This document shows positions 60,320-64,000 of a stretch of 64,000 nucleotides of DNA, piece after piece; within the stretch, counting starts at the first letter, position 1, and each line of letters opens with the position of its first letter. The position numbers were made by a program, and so were the translations under genes. The DNA comes from Parasediminibacterium sp051861445 (GTDB lineage Bacteria; Bacteroidota; Bacteroidia; Chitinophagales; Chitinophagaceae). Location of the stretch: assembly GCA_051861445.1 (NCBI GenBank), contig JBHYCS010000003.1, positions 62,001 through 126,000 of the forward strand, given 5' to 3'. The notes under the pieces were generated by a model. That model searched no databases, had not been told where the DNA came from, and saw nothing but the letters and a program-made list of their open reading frames with translations.

Positions 60320-61441
60320 ATGGATCAAAGAAAAACACATACTTCAAACAATCCCATTCATCAAATTGCACTTACACATATACATGGCATTGGTGCTGTG
60401 CAAGCAAAGCAGTTATTAGATTATTTTGAAGGAGATGCTACTGCCATTTTTAAAGCCTCAAAAAAACAATTAAGTAATATACATGGTATTGGAGAAATAA
60501 AGGCAAAGGCCATTAAAGATTTCGACCAATTTCAAATGGCTGAAGAAGAATTGCTTTTTTGCGAAAAACACCATATTCAATATTTATTTATAACCCATCC
60601 TAATTATCCCCAACGACTATTACATTGTTACGATGCACCAACTGTATTGTATTACAGGGGAAATGCCAACCTCAACAATACCAAAGTTGTAAGTATTATT
60701 GGCACTAGAAACCATACAGATTATGGAAAGCAAATTACTGAAACGATTGTGAGTGCATTAGAACCTTTTCAAACATTAATAGTAAGCGGCTTAGCATTTG
60801 GCATAGATGCTATTGCTCATAAAGCTAGCGTTCAAATGTCGCTGCCTACAGTAGGTGTTTTAGCCCATGGATTACAAACAATTTATCCATCACAACATAA
60901 AAATTTAGCTAAAGAAATGTTGTTGAATGGTGGATTATTAACTGAATTTGGAAAAAATATTGTTGCAGATAAACACAATTTTCCTCGAAGAAATAGAATT
61001 GTAGCAGGCATGGCAGATGCTACTATTGTTGTAGAAACAGCAGCAAGAGGCGGAAGCATGATTACAGCAGAACTTGCTTATAATTATAACAGAGATTTGT
61101 TTGCTGTTCCTGGAAAAATTACCGATACCAAAAGTTCTGGATGCCTTAAATTAATTCAACAAAATAAAGCGGTTGTTTTTACCGATATACAACAGTTTGC
61201 CGAAAACATGGGATGGCAAAGCAAAAAATTAAAAGCCAAAAAACAACAAGAGTTGTTTATAGAATTAACCAACGACGAGCAAATAATTATGAATATTCTG
61301 GCTGTAAAAGATACTACACATATTGATGAAATTTTTCTTCATGCAGGACTAAGCAGTAGTTCTGTTGCCGCAGCCATACTTAACCTAGAGCTTCAAAACT
61401 TAATTATAGGTTTACCAGGAAAAATGTATAAACAACTGTAA
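60320..61441 (+). CDS. dprA: DNA-processing protein DprA
   Basis: Loads RecA on incoming ssDNA in transformation and also acts in repair; 373 aa with the start MDQRKTHTSN at 60320 (the frame is open 18 codons further upstream). A helix-hairpin-helix region (GIGAVQAKQLL, GIGEIKAKAI) comes first. The Rossmann-like DprA core follows: VSIIGTRNHTDYGKQITE, SGLAFGIDAIAHKASV, FPRRNRIVAGMADATIVVE and AARGGSMITAELAYNYNRD. A C-terminal winged-helix DML1-like segment starts at about residue 315. Confidence 0.95.
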   Translation: MDQRKTHTSNNPIHQIALTHIHGIGAVQAKQLLDYFEGDATAIFKASKKQLSNIHGIGEIKAKAIKDFDQFQMAEEELLFCEKHHIQYLFITHPNYPQRLLHCYDAPTVLYYRGNANLNNTKVVSIIGTRNHTDYGKQITETIVSALEPFQTLIVSGLAFGIDAIAHKASVQMSLPTVGVLAHGLQTIYPSQHKNLAKEMLLNGGLLTEFGKNIVADKHNFPRRNRIVAGMADATIVVETAARGGSMITAELAYNYNRDLFAVPGKITDTKSSGCLKLIQQNKAVVFTDIQQFAENMGWQSKKLKAKKQQELFIELTNDEQIIMNILAVKDTTHIDEIFLHAGLSSSSVAAAILNLELQNLIIGLPGKMYKQL

Positions 61442-61536
61442 CAAATACATTTGAAATAAGCCAACTATTCCAACTATTTACTTATTGAGTTGTTGCCATA
61501 GTTATACCATTTTATTTTTCTAATTAACTATAAATT

Positions 61537-62445
61537 ATGTCTGCAATTAAAATTGCTTTCGATAAAATATATGCACATCCTTTACCAGAAGGGCATCGGT
61601 TTCCTATGTTAAAATACGAGCTTATTCCACAACAACTTTTACATGAAGGAAGCATAAAAAATGGAAATTTATTTGCCCCAGAAAAATGCGATTTAACCAC
61701 CATTTTATTAACTCATGATGCATTGTATGTAAATAAATTACTACAGCAACAGTTATCTGCATCTGAACAAAGAAAAATTGGATTTCCACAATCACCTGAA
61801 TTGATAGAAAGAGAGTTGATGATTACACAAGGCACTATCGATTGTTGCCTATTTGCTATGCAAGATGGTGTTGCTTTAAATGTAGCAGGTGGCACTCATC
61901 ATGCTTTTGCAGATAGAGGTGAAGGATTTTGTTTGTTGAATGATATGGCTGTTGCAGCTAATTATTTACTACTTCAAAAATTGGCTCGTAAAATTGTAAT
62001 TATTGATTTAGATGTACATCAAGGAAATGGCACTGCAAAATTATTTGAGCACAATGAACAAGTATTTACGTTTAGCATGCATGGTGCACATAACTATCCT
62101 TTTCACAAAGAAAAAAGCAATGTAGATATTGGATTAATAGATGGATGCGATACCAATACGTATTTACAATTATTACAACAACATTTAACCGAAATATTAG
62201 ACAATTTTCAACCAGATTTTGCTTTCTTTTTAAGTGGTGTAGATATTTTGGAAACCGACAAGTTTGGCAAACTAAAAGTTACTTTAGAAGGCTGCAAACA
62301 AAGAGATGAATTTGTTTTTTCTACATTGAAAAAAAGAAAAATTCCTGTTACGGTAGCTATGGGTGGAGGTTATAGTCCTGATGTTAGAACCATTGTTGAA
62401 GCCCATTGTAACACCTTTAGAACAGCAGTAGATATTTACGGTTAA
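61537..62445 (+). CDS. Histone deacetylase family (AcuC-like) protein
   Basis: Zinc-dependent deacetylase fold, 302 aa. AGGTHHAFADRGEGFCLLND holds the charge-relay His pair, and IIDLDVHQGNGTAKLF supplies zinc ligands (Asp and His). The third zinc Asp is in FFLSGVDILETDKFGKL, and GGGYSPDV near the C-terminus is the active-site Gly loop. Possible substrates are acetylated proteins such as acetyl-CoA synthetase, or acetylpolyamines; the former is attractive because acs is encoded in the same window, but not adjacent. Its stop codon shares four bases with the convergent gene. Confidence 0.9.
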   Translation: MSAIKIAFDKIYAHPLPEGHRFPMLKYELIPQQLLHEGSIKNGNLFAPEKCDLTTILLTHDALYVNKLLQQQLSASEQRKIGFPQSPELIERELMITQGTIDCCLFAMQDGVALNVAGGTHHAFADRGEGFCLLNDMAVAANYLLLQKLARKIVIIDLDVHQGNGTAKLFEHNEQVFTFSMHGAHNYPFHKEKSNVDIGLIDGCDTNTYLQLLQQHLTEILDNFQPDFAFFLSGVDILETDKFGKLKVTLEGCKQRDEFVFSTLKKRKIPVTVAMGGGYSPDVRTIVEAHCNTFRTAVDIYG

Positions 62446-64000
62446 AGAGTTGTATGCTTTTTTCTTTTCAACTGATTATAGTCTACAAAATACACCAGCT
62501 TCATACTTACTTCGTTGCTGTGAACAGCAGAAAGTGTACGAGAAAGATTTTGTCCATATTTTCTATTTTCAAGACCATCAATTGCAACATCTGGTCCTAA
62601 TGCATTTTTCCAAGCAACAATTAAACGGCTACCCAAACGAAAATCCCATGTAAAAAATGCATCAATATTAAATGCGTTAAAATTTCTATCGTAAGCACTA
62701 GAAAATGGTAATGGATATTGTTCCCAAAAACCATTGTTATCTATATTGTATAACTGTTTGTAATTTACTTTACTCCAATAATGTCTTGCCCTTACAGTTA
62801 GGTTCATTCTAGCTTTAAAGTTGTAAGCACCACTTAAAATATTATTTACTCGTACGGCAAATCTTCTACCAACAATGGGTTCTCCATTAGCATCAAAATG
62901 GCTAAAACCATATTCGCCTTCATCGGTTTGTGTTTCACTATTCAATTGCAAACTTAACTTGGTATTAAATCTGTATCGAACGCTCCAACGATATAAGTAA
63001 AATGGAAAATTATTTCCTGTATATAAATTAGAATATCCGAAACCATAGCTTACAAACAATTTTTTTCTGCTATCGGTGCTACCAAAAATTCCAGCAAACC
63101 ACCAAGGTACTTTACGCATCATTCTATTGTCTGTTCTCAATTCAAAATAATCGTGTTGCCAAAAAGGGTTTCCATCTAAAGACAAACTGATGTCCCAAAA
63201 ATTCTTAAATACATGTAAAAAATTAGCTCCATAAGAAACACCGGTATACGTAAAAGGCTTGTATAAACTACGATAGGTAATTCCAAAACTATAATTGCGA
63301 TAATTGAAATGTTTATTGGGTGTAAATTGATTGAACGAAATATTTGCTGCTGTACTTACTTCGTTCGGAGCTTGTAAATAACCTAAATCGTTAGGATCGT
63401 ATTTATCGCTTTCAATATTGTTATTAATACTCCATTGCCAAACACCACTTACTTTTTGAAAACCAATTTCAGATTTAAAACCAGTGTATTTTTCAACTCC
63501 AGTAATACTGCTAAATCTTCCTTTTGCTATAAAATTATATTGATTAGCCTTGTCGAATAAACTAATATCTAAAGCTGTAACATTTGCTTGTCTGCTTTTA
63601 TCTTTTCTCCAAACATTGGCATTGGTAAATGCAATGCTACTTCTATTTTTAAGTGCCTGATCTAAAACAACAATATTGTAATTGGTTAACGATTCAGTCT
63701 GTATACTAATAGATTCTCCTTTATCGTTGGTAAAAGTTGCTGTCATAGGTGCTGTAACTGCATTAAATACACCAATTCCTAAATTTTTATTGGTTCTTCC
63801 ACTAAATTTTGTGGCATTGTATAATTGTGTTGTTGACGGATTTTTTTGAATGGTATAATTACTATCTGCAGCCAATTTTCTTGCTGCATAATATCCTTTT
63901 GGTGTTCCTCCAATTCTTCTAGAATAGAAAATACCTGCTTTATTAAACAACTCTGTTCCTTCAGTAAAAAATGGACGGTTTTCGTTGAACTGAATTTCGA
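62442..64000 (-). CDS. DUF5916-family protein, C-terminal part (runs off the window)
   Basis: The visible part extends from the stop at 62442 to the window edge. The frame stays open to the end, with RPFFTEGTELFNKAGIFYSR just before the first possible start, so the N-terminus is outside. DUF5916 proteins combine an N-terminal carbohydrate-binding-like domain with a C-terminal beta-barrel; this segment shows alternating aromatic beta strands of the barrel (for example YRSLYKPFTYTGVSYGANF). It probably faces the outer membrane. The stop codon overlaps that of the HDAC-family gene by four bases (TTAA). Confidence 0.82.
   Translation of the reverse strand, partial: EIQFNENRPFFTEGTELFNKAGIFYSRRIGGTPKGYYAARKLAADSNYTIQKNPSTTQLYNATKFSGRTNKNLGIGVFNAVTAPMTATFTNDKGESISIQTESLTNYNIVVLDQALKNRSSIAFTNANVWRKDKSRQANVTALDISLFDKANQYNFIAKGRFSSITGVEKYTGFKSEIGFQKVSGVWQWSINNNIESDKYDPNDLGYLQAPNEVSTAANISFNQFTPNKHFNYRNYSFGITYRSLYKPFTYTGVSYGANFLHVFKNFWDISLSLDGNPFWQHDYFELRTDNRMMRKVPWWFAGIFGSTDSRKKLFVSYGFGYSNLYTGNNFPFYLYRWSVRYRFNTKLSLQLNSETQTDEGEYGFSHFDANGEPIVGRRFAVRVNNILSGAYNFKARMNLTVRARHYWSKVNYKQLYNIDNNGFWEQYPLPFSSAYDRNFNAFNIDAFFTWDFRLGSRLIVAWKNALGPDVAIDGLENRKYGQNLSRTLSAVHSNEVSMKLVYFVDYNQLKRKKHTTL

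Overview
The window comes from a low-GC Bacteroidota chromosome, most likely a Chitinophagaceae-type organism. Supporting evidence is a SusC/SusD pair, GldA, a PorE-like OmpA protein, a long SecA with a C-terminal zinc motif, Bacteroidota -7 boxes (TAnnTTTG) and no Shine-Dalgarno sequences. No phage, CRISPR array or intact insertion sequence is visible. The order is mostly housekeeping, with one accessory-looking stretch (about 1.7-11.4 kb) and one cassette inserted into the complex I operon.

Layout. 0-1.7 kb: KdgK sugar kinase and a YhcH-type sugar anomerase-like protein. 1.7-11.4 kb (all minus strand): a candidate sulfur-limitation locus. It has two transcription units. The first is a Cys-free redoxin, a fatty-acid hydroxylase, tRNA-Cys and an 88-aa protein. 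The second is SusC, SusD, a PstS-like binding protein and a YeiH-type transporter. Each unit starts with a consensus promoter, a nearly identical 19-bp operator and a short leader peptide ending in Cys-Cys-Cys-stop. The proteins encoded are strikingly poor in Met and Cys. 11.4-16.5 kb: acetyl-CoA synthetase, a divergent MFS transporter with a small membrane partner, and GldA. 16.5-22.3 kb: enolase, SecA and a DUF6992-like protein. 22.3-37.3 kb: a complete 14-gene complex I operon (nuoA to nuoN, minus strand) interrupted by an NTF2-like gene, a GxxExxY cassette and two copies of a dispersed repeat. 37.4-40.3 kb: a TPR protein, a PstS-like lipoprotein and a small membrane protein. 40.5-43 kb: LMW phosphatase, HisS and a DUF4920 protein. 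43-46.5 kb: a Crp/Fnr regulator with two YeeE/YedE transport proteins, rhodanese, thioredoxin and several tiny membrane proteins, a thiosulfate/sulfane-sulfur handling island with candidate GTAAC-N4-GTTAC operators. 46.7-64 kb: 2-oxoacid:acceptor oxidoreductase alpha, FtsE, PurM, RibF, a hotdog thioesterase, CoaD, PyrB, PyrR, RecF, DUF3467, FolD, QueE, the PorE-like protein, DUF2752, TM2, DprA, an HDAC-family deacetylase and the C-terminal part of a DUF5916 protein that runs off the end.

The most interesting system is the sulfur locus. Leader peptides with three terminal Cys codons, a shared operator, a tRNA-Cys gene in the same transcription direction, a stem-loop region between the longer leader and susC, and sulfur-sparing protein composition all point to regulation by cysteine or sulfur supply. 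The imported substrate is unknown; a sulfur compound is inferred, not shown. The second noteworthy item is a four-copy dispersed intergenic repeat (core GAGTGCGACGCAAC), and the third is the GxxExxY cassette with terminal inverted repeats and a decayed tandem copy.
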